From assembly GCA_036154155.1 (NCBI GenBank), contig JAYZLP010000047.1, positions 1 through 5,692 of the forward strand: DNA of 5,692 nucleotides. The letters are read 5' to 3'. The position numbers and the translations under genes are program-made. The notes below the pieces were generated by a model. It was given only the letters and a program-made list of their open reading frames with translations. It did not search any database and was not told where the DNA came from. The DNA is from MGIIb-O5 sp036154155 (GTDB lineage Archaea; Thermoplasmatota; Poseidoniia; Poseidoniales; Thalassarchaeaceae). Below, piece by piece: positions 1 to 5,692 of this stretch (its first letter is position 1; the number at the start of each line of letters is the position of its first letter).

Positions 1-3000
1 GCGTCCAGCGTCAGCTGCACCTCCCTCGTCTCGCCCATTGTCCTGACAACGCCGCTGTCGGTGATCTCCGGCTTGGCTATGGTGAACGGGTCGAGGTCCT
101 CGGCCGCGACGTGCGCTAGGTCGTCCCTGCCTGCGTACTCGATTGCGAGCTCGCGGAAGATCCAGTCTACGAGGCTGGATGCCATCTTGACTCTCCCGCT
201 CCCGCCCTCGACCATCCCGCTGGGCTCGAACTTCTGGAATGTGAACACCTTGACGAAGGCCTCGAGCGGCACGCCGTGCTGCAGGGCTATCGACACGGCT
301 ATGGCGAACTGGTTCAGCATGGCTCTCCAAGCAGCGCCCTCCTTGGAGGTGACCAGTATGATCTCGCCGAGCTTCCCGTCGGGGTACTCGCCCGTGATCA
401 GCCTGACGCTGTGGCCCCCGATCCTCGCCTTGACGTTGTCACCCTTCTTCTTGTCAGGGAGCGGTCGGCGTGTCGCGATGTAGTTGACGAAGGACTCCGC
501 CACCGGCTTCGCGACCTCCTCGGGGACTGGCATTGTCTCGACCACCTGCTTGACCATAGTCGGGACCGCCTCGTCGGCCTCTTCCTCCTCCAAGGAGGAT
601 GTGTCCACTAGCTGGTTCATCAGTGGCTGGGAGAGCTTCGAGCAGTCGCGATAGACTGCGCATGCCTTGTTCATGGTCTCGTGGCTGAGGTCGTATGCGG
701 CCCTGATGTCCTCCACGGTGGAGTCGGAGGGCATGTTGATCGTCTTGGATATGGCTCCCGAGATGAACGGCTGAGCGGCAGCCATCATGAGCACGTGGGC
801 CTTCCAGTCGATTGCCCTGACGCCGTACTTGCCGCAGGGGGTCGCGCAGTCGAACACCTCGAGGTGCTCGTCCTTGAGTCCTGGTGCCCCCTCAATGGTC
901 CCTCTCCCGAAGACGTGGTCGTTCGCCTCCTCGACCTCGTCGCTGGAGAATCCTAGGTGGCTAAGGACGTCGAAGAAGGGGTCGTCGCACTGGTCCTTGC
1001 TCATGCCAAGGGCGTCCATGCAGAACTCCTCTCCCAGTATTGACGGTGCGAATGCGCCTCTGATGCCGAAGACGTCCGGCATGCTCGCGTCGACCCTCGA
1101 AATGACCTCCTTCGTGAAGCCCATCTCGTGGAGCTTGTCCGATGTGATGTGTGGGCAGCCTGTTAGCTTCATCGAGCCCATGATGTGCTCCATTATGCCC
1201 TTGATCTTCGGCTTGGAGTATCCGAGCCTCTTGAGGGCGGCTGGGACACCGTTGTTGATTATCCTCAGGGAGCCCCCTCCGGCGAGTGTCTTGTACTGTA
1301 TGAGGGAGAACTGTGGCTCTACTCCGGTCGTGTCCGCCCCCATGACGAGGCCGATTGTGCCAGTTGGGGCTATCACAGTGGTCTGAGCGTTCCTGTATCC
1401 ATGCTCCTCGCCGTCCCTCAGTGCCTTGTCCCAGGCTCCCCGGGCTGCTTCGAGGAGGTCCTTCGGGCATTTCTTGGCGTTGATCCCCATGGGAGGCACG
1501 GAGAGGCCCTCGTACTCCTCGGCTGGAACGTCATAGGCTGCTCTTCGGTGGTTCCTCATGACCCTGAGCATGTGGTCAGCGTTTCGCTCGTAGTCCGGGA
1601 AGGGCCCTAGGACAGAGGATATCTCGGCGCTAGTCGCGTATGATTCCCCGCACATGATCGAGGTGATCGCCCCGCAAATCGCGTACCCCCTCTCATCGTC
1701 GTATGGTATTCCCATGTGCATTAGGAGGGACCCTATGTTGCAGTATCCTAGCCCTAGGGTTCGGTAGTCATAGGACCCCCTGGCTATCTCTTCGGAAGGG
1801 AACTGCGCCATCAGGACGCTGATCTCGAGTGTGACGGTCCAGAGGCGGACGCTGTGCCTGAAGTCCTCTACCTGGAAGGTGTGGGTATCCAAGTCGTAGT
1901 ACTTCAGGAGGTTGATGCTCGCTAGGTTGCACGCGGTGTCATCTAGGAACATGTACTCGGAGCATGGGTTTGACCCGTTTATCCTGCCTGCCTCCGGGCA
2001 GGTGTGCCATTCGTTGATGGTGGTGTCGAACTGGACCCCTGGGTCTGCACATGCCCATGCGGTGTACGCGACCTTGTCCCAGAGCTCTCCGGCGTCCAGG
2101 GTCTTGCAGGCGCCTGGCTCCCTCCCCTCGGCCTTGGCCTTGTCGAGCTCGGTCCTCCAATGGAGGTCCCATTTGCCGCCTTCCTTGACGGACTCCATGA
2201 ACGAGTTGGGGACTCTTACCGAATTGTTGCTGTTCTGCCCGGAGACGGTTAGATATGCCTCGCCCTGCCAGTCTGTGTCGAGCACCTCGAAGTCTACTCC
2301 CTTCCATCCCTGCTTCGCCAGGTCCACTATTCTCTGTATGTGCGGCTGGGGTACGCTGTCTCTGATTGCGCTTACCATCGCCTTTCGCAGGGATTCATTC
2401 GAGTTCTGATCGAATCTGGTCTCGTCGTCATCGCCCACCCATATGGATTCCATGAGATTGTTGGCGTGCTTCTGGAGGATATTGCTACCAATAACCAGGG
2501 CCGATACCTTCTCCTCTTCGCTGCTCTTCCAATCGATGTATTCCTCTATGTCAGGGTGATCCAAGTCGAGCGTCACCATCTTCGCTGCTCGTCTCGTTGT
2601 TCCCCCGGACTTGATGGCCCCAGCGGCCCTGTCTCCTATCTTCAGGAAGGACAGTAGCCCGGAGGAGCTTCCTCCGCCGGAGAGGGGCTCTCCTGCACCC
2701 CTTATCTTGGAGAAGTTGGAACCGGTTCCCGAGCCGTACTTGAAGAGGAGAGCCTCTCTGTTCCAGAGTCCCATGATTGAGTCCTTACCACCCACTAATG
2801 AGTCTCCGACAGATTGGATGAAGCAGGCGTGCGGCTGGGGGTGCTCATATGCGTTGGACGAGTACTCCAGCTTCCCTGTGGTCGGGTCGATGTAGGTGTG
2901 GCCTTGCGCCGGCCCTTCTATGCCATAGGCCCAGTGAAGTCCGGTGTTGAACCACTGGGGGCTGTTTGGGGCGGACCTCTGGCTTGCGACGAGATAGCAC

Positions 3001-3470
3001 ATCTCGTCGAAGTAGGCTCTTGCGTCGGCCTCGCTTGCGAAGTAGCCGTGCTTCCATCCCCAGTAGGTCCACGTTCCGGCGAGACGCCTGAAAAGCTCCC
3101 GGCCGTCCCTCTCTCCTCCGAATCTCTCGTCTAGTTCCAGGGTGTCCAATTTCTCCGTATCCGGTTCACTTCTCTGAAGCCACACCGGAACGCCTTCCTC
3201 CGGCACCTTCCTCAAGTGGGTGGGCACACCGGCCTTGCGGAGATACTTCTGAGCGAGGACCTTGCCAGGTACGCCCGCATACCCCGAGGGGAGTTTCACC
3301 CCCAGTATCGTGTCAGCCATGGAACCATCTGGGTTGCGTATCTCCGCATCCATCTCTATCCAATCGAAGCTCTCGAAGGGGTCCTTTCCGGAGGATGTGA
3401 ATCGGCGCTCGACGACCATTCCGGATTCCGCGTCGGAGCTCTCGGCAGTGTCCTTCATTTTCGGTTGCAT
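1..3470 (-). CDS. nrdJ: Adenosylcobalamin-dependent (class II) ribonucleoside-diphosphate reductase, large form, C-terminus off the window
   Basis: Reduces ribonucleotides to deoxyribonucleotides in the cytoplasm with a B12-generated thiyl radical, so it needs neither oxygen nor a second subunit. I translated it from ATG 3470 to the window edge: 1,156 complete codons, no internal stop or frameshift. Visible family signatures are: an N-terminal DAEIRNPDGS segment and LAQKYLRKAGVP; SAPNSPQWFNTG (166-177); first redox cysteine C216 in PHACFIQS; GGTTRRAA (289-296); GQNSNNSVRV; the active-site loop N501-P-C503-S-E505, where C503 is the predicted thiyl-radical residue; partner cysteine C514 in DDTACNLAS; the substrate phosphate loop PTGTIG (702-707); VFDCATPCGK (C875, C879); and QPFISGAISKTINMP (900-914). 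An acidic linker follows near 957-970, then a TSCPD-type domain from about 1017 (IGGHSVRLITGEYPDGKLGE). The missing end should carry the C-terminal Cys pairs that re-reduce the active site; large NrdJ proteins are about 1,200-1,250 residues. The start is fixed by a strong ribosome-binding site and by matching the family N-terminus. Confidence 0.97.
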   Translation of the reverse strand, partial: MQPKMKDTAESSDAESGMVVERRFTSSGKDPFESFDWIEMDAEIRNPDGSMADTILGVKLPSGYAGVPGKVLAQKYLRKAGVPTHLRKVPEEGVPVWLQRSEPDTEKLDTLELDERFGGERDGRELFRRLAGTWTYWGWKHGYFASEADARAYFDEMCYLVASQRSAPNSPQWFNTGLHWAYGIEGPAQGHTYIDPTTGKLEYSSNAYEHPQPHACFIQSVGDSLVGGKDSIMGLWNREALLFKYGSGTGSNFSKIRGAGEPLSGGGSSSGLLSFLKIGDRAAGAIKSGGTTRRAAKMVTLDLDHPDIEEYIDWKSSEEEKVSALVIGSNILQKHANNLMESIWVGDDDETRFDQNSNESLRKAMVSAIRDSVPQPHIQRIVDLAKQGWKGVDFEVLDTDWQGEAYLTVSGQNSNNSVRVPNSFMESVKEGGKWDLHWRTELDKAKAEGREPGACKTLDAGELWDKVAYTAWACADPGVQFDTTINEWHTCPEAGRINGSNPCSEYMFLDDTACNLASINLLKYYDLDTHTFQVEDFRHSVRLWTVTLEISVLMAQFPSEEIARGSYDYRTLGLGYCNIGSLLMHMGIPYDDERGYAICGAITSIMCGESYATSAEISSVLGPFPDYERNADHMLRVMRNHRRAAYDVPAEEYEGLSVPPMGINAKKCPKDLLEAARGAWDKALRDGEEHGYRNAQTTVIAPTGTIGLVMGADTTGVEPQFSLIQYKTLAGGGSLRIINNGVPAALKRLGYSKPKIKGIMEHIMGSMKLTGCPHITSDKLHEMGFTKEVISRVDASMPDVFGIRGAFAPSILGEEFCMDALGMSKDQCDDPFFDVLSHLGFSSDEVEEANDHVFGRGTIEGAPGLKDEHLEVFDCATPCGKYGVRAIDWKAHVLMMAAAQPFISGAISKTINMPSDSTVEDIRAAYDLSHETMNKACAVYRDCSKLSQPLMNQLVDTSSLEEEEADEAVPTMVKQVVETMPVPEEVAKPVAESFVNYIATRRPLPDKKKGDNVKARIGGHSVRLITGEYPDGKLGEIILVTSKEGAAWRAMLNQFAIAVSIALQHGVPLEAFVKVFTFQKFEPSGMVEGGSGRVKMASSLVDWIFRELAIEYAGRDDLAHVAAEDLDPFTIAKPEITDSGVVRTMGETREVQLTLD

Positions 3471-3475
3471 TCGAT

Positions 3476-3484
3476 ATCACCTCC
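3476..3484 (-). promoter_or_regulatory. Strong ribosome-binding site of nrdJ
   Basis: On the minus strand this reads GGAGGTGAT, an almost complete complement of the 16S rRNA 3' end, ending 5 bases before the ATG at 3470. It settles the start codon of nrdJ and suggests efficient translation. None of the other genes in the window has a match of this quality. Confidence 0.9.
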
Positions 3485-3572
3485 CTTCCTTTTGCGTGCC
3501 CCCTCACACGTCCGAGCGCACAAGGGATTCCGTCTTCTTGATGGGGGGTTCTTAATGCTAGAGGAAGATGTG
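3485..3572 (-). other. Probable 5' leader of nrdJ
   Basis: This non-coding stretch lies between the nrdJ ribosome-binding site and the AT-rich promoter-like region. I see no credible small ORF. It is too short for a cobalamin riboswitch, and I find no B12-box-like GCCACTG. Weak local complementarity exists (for example CGTG and CACG separated by eight bases), but no convincing riboswitch or terminator fold. Its status as a leader rests on the inferred promoter position. Confidence 0.35.
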
Positions 3573-3580
3573 AATATTTA
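3573..3580 (-). promoter_or_regulatory. Candidate TATA-like promoter element for nrdJ
   Basis: The minus strand reads TAAATATT here, inside the most AT-rich stretch of the window (about 3571-3636), roughly 103 bases upstream of the nrdJ start. In an archaeon this could be a TATA box, putting transcription start near 3550 and leaving a leader of about 80 bases. In a bacterium it could form part of a -10 region. The host is unknown and the motif is short, so this is a weak call. The local base-composition shift is clear. Confidence 0.3.
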
Positions 3581-3590
3581 CGCTTGTAAA
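3577..3590. repeat. Small inverted repeat overlapping the nrdJ promoter candidate
   Basis: TTTAC, a four-base spacer GCTT, then GTAAA: a perfect 5-base inverted repeat. It overlaps the TATA-like element and could be an operator half-site pair. It could equally be a chance palindrome in AT-rich DNA. The stem is too weak to be a convincing terminator for the upstream osmC-like gene. Confidence 0.35.
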
Positions 3591-3609
3591 AACGTAATTA
3601 TTTGCATCG

Positions 3610-3628
3610 CACAATTACTGAATTTGTG
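3610..3628. repeat. Inverted repeat CACAA-N9-TTGTG between osmC-like gene and nrdJ
   Basis: Half-sites CACAA (3610-3614) and TTGTG (3624-3628) face each other across nine bases, and the symmetry extends imperfectly inward (CACAATT against AATTTGTG). It lies about 140 bases upstream of nrdJ and just past the osmC-like stop codon. The arrangement resembles a repressor operator. The outer half-sites recall those of NrdR boxes, but the spacing is about five bases too long for the usual 16-bp NrdR site, and only one copy is present. Confidence 0.3.
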
Positions 3629-3634
3629 ATATTT

Positions 3635-4027
3635 CTAATCGGTCATTTCCAACGTCCAATCGAGGGTTGCTCCCGACCTTGTGATCATTATTCCGACGCT
3701 GCAGAACTTCTCATGGCTGCTCTCGATTAGCCTCCTCACTAGTTTTTCCGGGACATCTCCCCTAACAATGTAATTCATGTTGACTGAAGTGAAAACCTTC
3801 GGCTTGTCCTCAGCCCTCTGGGCTTCGATTTCCACTGTCACGAAATCGACTTTGTCCTTCCTGTCTTTGAGGCCGTCCACGAGATCGATGAGCGAGCAGG
3901 CCGCATGTGCGTGCAACACCATCTCCATCGGGCTGGGTGTTGTTTCCCCGTATATGCCAAACACCTTGCCTCTAGAGGTTGTTCCGACGTAGCCGCCGTC
4001 ACCCGTCCACTTCACCTCGCCCTTCAT
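3635..4027 (-). CDS. OsmC/Ohr-family (YhfA-like) thiol protein, 130 residues
   Basis: Members of the OsmC/Ohr fold are small cytoplasmic homodimers. The characterised ones reduce organic hydroperoxides with two active-site cysteines, while the YhfA-type branch is poorly characterised. The N-terminus MKGEVKWTG, then VGTTSRGKVFGI and TTPSPMEMVLHAHAAC, is the usual OsmC start. The two expected cysteines are C44 (AHAACSLIDLV) and C109 (EKFCSVGIMI), and DGLKDRKDKV follows the first as in YhfA-like proteins. Length fits the family (about 130-145). I chose ATG 4027 over an in-frame TTG ten codons upstream (4057) because the family N-terminus begins there and the TTG has no ribosome-binding site. The ATG itself has only a weak GGTGG upstream. 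The stop is TAG at 3635-3637. It is co-directional with nrdJ across a 163-base gap and divergent from icd. The substrate is not determinable from sequence. Confidence 0.92.
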   Translation of the reverse strand: MKGEVKWTGDGGYVGTTSRGKVFGIYGETTPSPMEMVLHAHAACSLIDLVDGLKDRKDKVDFVTVEIEAQRAEDKPKVFTSVNMNYIVRGDVPEKLVRRLIESSHEKFCSVGIMITRSGATLDWTLEMTD

Positions 4028-4101
4028 GGGCCGCCCACCAAAGGCATCAGCCTTCAAGGGTTGGCTTCATCAATGTCATGCGGGTCGGCTGTCTGAGAGA
4101 C
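4028..4101. promoter_or_regulatory. Divergent spacer between osmC-like gene and icd
   Basis: These 74 bases must hold the promoters of both divergent genes, unless those lie within the coding regions. No AT-rich TATA or clear -10/-35 pair is visible. The notable content is a compact dyad at 4041-4054. If icd instead starts at ATG 4078, the spacer shrinks to 50 bases. Confidence 0.5.
4041..4054. repeat. Perfect inverted repeat in the divergent spacer
   Basis: AAGGC, a four-base spacer ATCA, then GCCTT: a perfect 5-base dyad. Its right arm is shared with a second small palindrome, CCTTCAAGG (4051-4059), so AAGG/CCTT half-sites occur three times in 19 bases. Its position between two divergent genes suggests a possible shared operator. 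This is inference from position and symmetry only. Confidence 0.4.
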
Positions 4102-5331
4102 ATGACCGACGGTTCGCCAATCACGCTATCAGAGGGAGGGCTGGACGTGCCTGACAGGCCTATCATCCACTACATCGAGGGAGATGGGATTGGGATCGAC
4201 ATCACTCCCGTCATGATTGACGTCGTCAATAGCTCGGTGGAGCTGGCTTATGGCGGCTCCAGAACCATTGAGTGGAGAGAGGTGCTTGCAGGGCAAAAGG
4301 CGTTCGATGGCACGGGAGAGTGGCTCCCTGAGGAGACTTTGGAGGCCATGAGGTCCGGCTTGGTCTCCATCAAGGGACCCTTGACTACCCCAGTGGGCGG
4401 GGGGATACGCAGCCTAAACGTCGCTCTCAGGCAGAAGCTCGACTTGTTCGCATGTGTGCGCCCGGTGCGTTGGTACGCAGGGACCCCGAGCCCGGTTAGA
4501 GACCCGGGTGCGGTTGACATGATCATCTTCCGTGAGAACAGCGAGGACGTCTACGCTGGAATTGAGTGGGAGGCTGGGTCTGCTGAGGTGGCGAAGGTAA
4601 TCGAGTTCTTGCAGGGGGAGATGGGGGTCGAGAAGATTCGTTTCCCTAACACCAGCGGAATAGGGATCAAGCCGATTTCGAGCGAGGGAACTGCGAGGAT
4701 TGTCCGTGCTGCGATTAGGTACGCAATCGATAACGACAAGGACAGCGTAACTCTGGTCCACAAGGGGAACATCATGAAATTCACAGAGGGCGGTTTCCGT
4801 GATTGGGGTTACCAGTTGGCGCAGGATGAGTTCGGGGCCGAGTTGCTTGACGGTGGGCCATGGTGCACTATGACCAATCCTAAGACGGGGACGAAAATCA
4901 CGATCAAGGACGTCATCGCTGATGCTATGCTTCAGCAGGTGCTGACTAGGCCACGCGAGTATGGCGTTCTTACTACAATGAACCTCAATGGGGATTACAT
5001 CTCAGACGCTCTTGCAGCCCAAGTCGGCGGAATCGGTATCGCCCCAGGGGCCAACATCAACTACGACACTGGAATAGCGATTTTCGAGGCTACGCATGGA
5101 ACCGCTCCCAAGTACACGGGACAAGACAAGGTGAATCCGGGAAGTCTGATTCTCAGTGCCGAGATGATGCTTAGGCACATGGGTTGGACCGAGGCAGCGG
5201 ATCTGATTGTCAAGGGGATGGAAGGTGCCATCAGTGCGCAGACAGTAACTTACGACTTTGAGAGGCTGATGGACGGAGCCACACTGCTGAAGTGTTCAGA
5301 ATTCGGGCGGGCGATAGTCGACCACATGTGA
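4102..5331 (+). CDS. icd: NADP-dependent isocitrate dehydrogenase, 409 residues
   Basis: Oxidatively decarboxylates isocitrate to 2-oxoglutarate in the TCA cycle, yielding NADPH; a cytoplasmic homodimer. It closely resembles E. coli Icd (416 residues). By alignment to E. coli from memory, isocitrate-binding residues are all present: S104, N106, R110, R120, R144, Y151, K221 and N223 (E. coli 113, 115, 119, 129, 153, 160, 230, 232). So are the metal ligands D274, D298 and D302 (283, 307, 311). The NADP-choosing residues K337, Y338, Y384 and R388 match E. coli K344, Y345, Y391 and R395, so NADP rather than NAD is expected. A two-residue insertion sits near 320-325 (NYDTG) relative to E. coli. 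Start: ATG 4102 is preferred, with a weak GAG-type ribosome-binding site. ATG 4078 (417 residues) is possible. Extension further upstream would overlap the osmC-like gene. The stop is TGA 5329-5331. It is probably co-transcribed with the methyltransferase gene that follows. Confidence 0.97.
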   Translation: MTDGSPITLSEGGLDVPDRPIIHYIEGDGIGIDITPVMIDVVNSSVELAYGGSRTIEWREVLAGQKAFDGTGEWLPEETLEAMRSGLVSIKGPLTTPVGGGIRSLNVALRQKLDLFACVRPVRWYAGTPSPVRDPGAVDMIIFRENSEDVYAGIEWEAGSAEVAKVIEFLQGEMGVEKIRFPNTSGIGIKPISSEGTARIVRAAIRYAIDNDKDSVTLVHKGNIMKFTEGGFRDWGYQLAQDEFGAELLDGGPWCTMTNPKTGTKITIKDVIADAMLQQVLTRPREYGVLTTMNLNGDYISDALAAQVGGIGIAPGANINYDTGIAIFEATHGTAPKYTGQDKVNPGSLILSAEMMLRHMGWTEAADLIVKGMEGAISAQTVTYDFERLMDGATLLKCSEFGRAIVDHM

Positions 5332-5336
5332 AGTGA
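5330..5336 (+). promoter_or_regulatory. Weak ribosome-binding site of the methyltransferase gene, overlapping the icd stop
   Basis: GAAGTGA partly matches the anti-16S sequence and ends five bases before ATG 5342. It includes the last two bases of the icd stop codon, so translation of the two genes may be coupled. Confidence 0.4.
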
Positions 5337-5341
5337 AACTG

Positions 5342-5692
5342 ATGGATGATAAACTCGCAGAGGTGCGGGCTCGTCTCCTAAAGCTATCCGAGGCCGCTGA
5401 GGCGGAGGGGGACCCCCTTCGTTGGTTCGAGGAGCTTTATGTTGGTGCAAATAGGGATCCGGATGAAATCCCTTGGGCCAGAATGGAGCCACATCCCAAG
5501 ATGGTGGAGTGGGTTGCAGCACGCCCCTCCGTGAAGGGGAGGGCTTTGGTTGTGGGGTGCGGACTAGGGGACGATGCGGAGTGGCTATCCGAAGCCGGAT
5601 TCGAAGTGACAGCCTTTGACATTTCACAGTCATCGATTAATTGGTGCACTGAAAGATTCCCTGAGTCTTCTGTAGAATACCTAGCAGCGGAC
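5342..5692 (+). CDS. Class I SAM-dependent methyltransferase, N-terminal 117 residues, C-terminus off the window
   Basis: Transfers a methyl group from S-adenosylmethionine; the substrate is not identifiable. The first about 60 residues form a helical cap with DPLRWFEELYVGANRDPDEI and PWARMEPHP. This arrangement is typical of a widespread group of uncharacterised methyltransferases distantly like thiopurine methyltransferases. The Rossmann-type SAM site follows: motif I ALVVGCGLGDDAEWL (G72-C-G-L-G76-D-D), then motif II VTAFDIS with acidic D93 expected to bind the ribose hydroxyls. SSINWCTERFPES comes next, and the window ends at A116-D117, where the motif III acidic residue is expected. ATG 5342 is chosen because it is the first in-frame ATG after icd and allows the full cap region. 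No transmembrane segment or signal peptide is visible. The gap to icd is 10 bases on the same strand, which implies one operon. The family is clear, the function is not. Confidence 0.9.
   Translation, partial: MDDKLAEVRARLLKLSEAAEAEGDPLRWFEELYVGANRDPDEIPWARMEPHPKMVEWVAARPSVKGRALVVGCGLGDDAEWLSEAGFEVTAFDISQSSINWCTERFPESSVEYLAAD

Noticed and set aside
61..3134. Many open frames on the plus strand and in other minus frames across this region, some close to 200 codons
   Set aside because: All lie opposite to or out of frame with nrdJ, which is continuous and matches its family along its whole length. Their translations show no recognisable domain, and long antisense frames are expected in GC-rich coding DNA.
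1..3470. Intein or frameshift within nrdJ
   Set aside because: Codon-by-codon translation shows conserved family motifs in order without interruption, and no intein-type splice-site blocks were recognised.
3577..3590. Intrinsic terminator of the osmC-like gene
   Set aside because: The stem has only five base pairs, mostly A-T, with no strong GC hairpin followed by a clean T-run in the right orientation.
3610..3628. NrdR box
   Set aside because: The outer half-sites are similar, but the spacing does not fit the 16-bp NrdR consensus and the usual second copy is missing. Kept only as an unassigned inverted repeat.
3471..3634. Cobalamin riboswitch controlling nrdJ
   Set aside because: The spacer is too short for a B12 riboswitch of about 200 bases plus a promoter, and no B12-box-like sequence was found.
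3979..4101. N-terminal extension of icd upstream of ATG 4102
   Set aside because: The upstream frame gives an arginine- and proline-rich sequence with no similarity to the family and overlaps the osmC-like gene on the other strand. A start at 4078 remains possible but has no ribosome-binding site.
5250..5649. Minus-strand open frames opposite the end of icd and the methyltransferase
   Set aside because: They are antisense to two clear genes, and their low-complexity serine/proline-rich translations are typical of shadow frames.

Overview
The window is ordinary, gene-dense chromosomal DNA, moderately GC-rich, holding four protein-coding genes. The two outer genes run off the window ends. On the minus strand, reading right to left, are an OsmC-family protein (4027 to 3635) and then a very large adenosylcobalamin-dependent (class II) ribonucleotide reductase, nrdJ, which starts at 3470 and is still open at position 1. 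On the plus strand, divergent from osmC, are an NADP-dependent isocitrate dehydrogenase, icd (4102-5331), and, 10 bases after it, the first 117 codons of a class I SAM-dependent methyltransferase that runs off at 5692.

The organism cannot be named from the sequence. All four proteins are of types common in bacteria and also present in some archaea. Two features lean mildly away from a typical GC-rich bacterium. Arginine is often encoded by AGG/AGA (11 of 20 Arg codons in icd) and isoleucine often by ATA. The nrdJ ribosome-binding site is a near-perfect anti-16S match (GGAGGTGAT). A thermophile-like or archaeal (for example Thermoplasmatota-like) host would fit, but this is a low-confidence inference.

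Layout: 1-3470 nrdJ (minus, 3' end missing); 3471-3634 spacer with the nrdJ ribosome-binding site, a probable leader, an AT-rich promoter-like stretch and two small inverted repeats; 3635-4027 osmC-like gene (minus); 4028-4101 short divergent spacer with a compact dyad; 4102-5331 icd; 5342-5692 methyltransferase (5' part). No RNA genes, insertion sequences, CRISPR arrays or attachment sites were seen.

The genes do not form an obvious pathway. NrdJ makes deoxyribonucleotides without needing oxygen. Icd makes 2-oxoglutarate and NADPH, and NADPH could feed the thioredoxin-type reduction that NrdJ needs. The OsmC-like protein may have a thiol or peroxide role. The methyltransferase substrate is unknown. 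I see no convincing novel system. The items most worth a second look are the regulatory-looking dyads in the two spacers and the tight pairing of icd with an uncharacterised methyltransferase.
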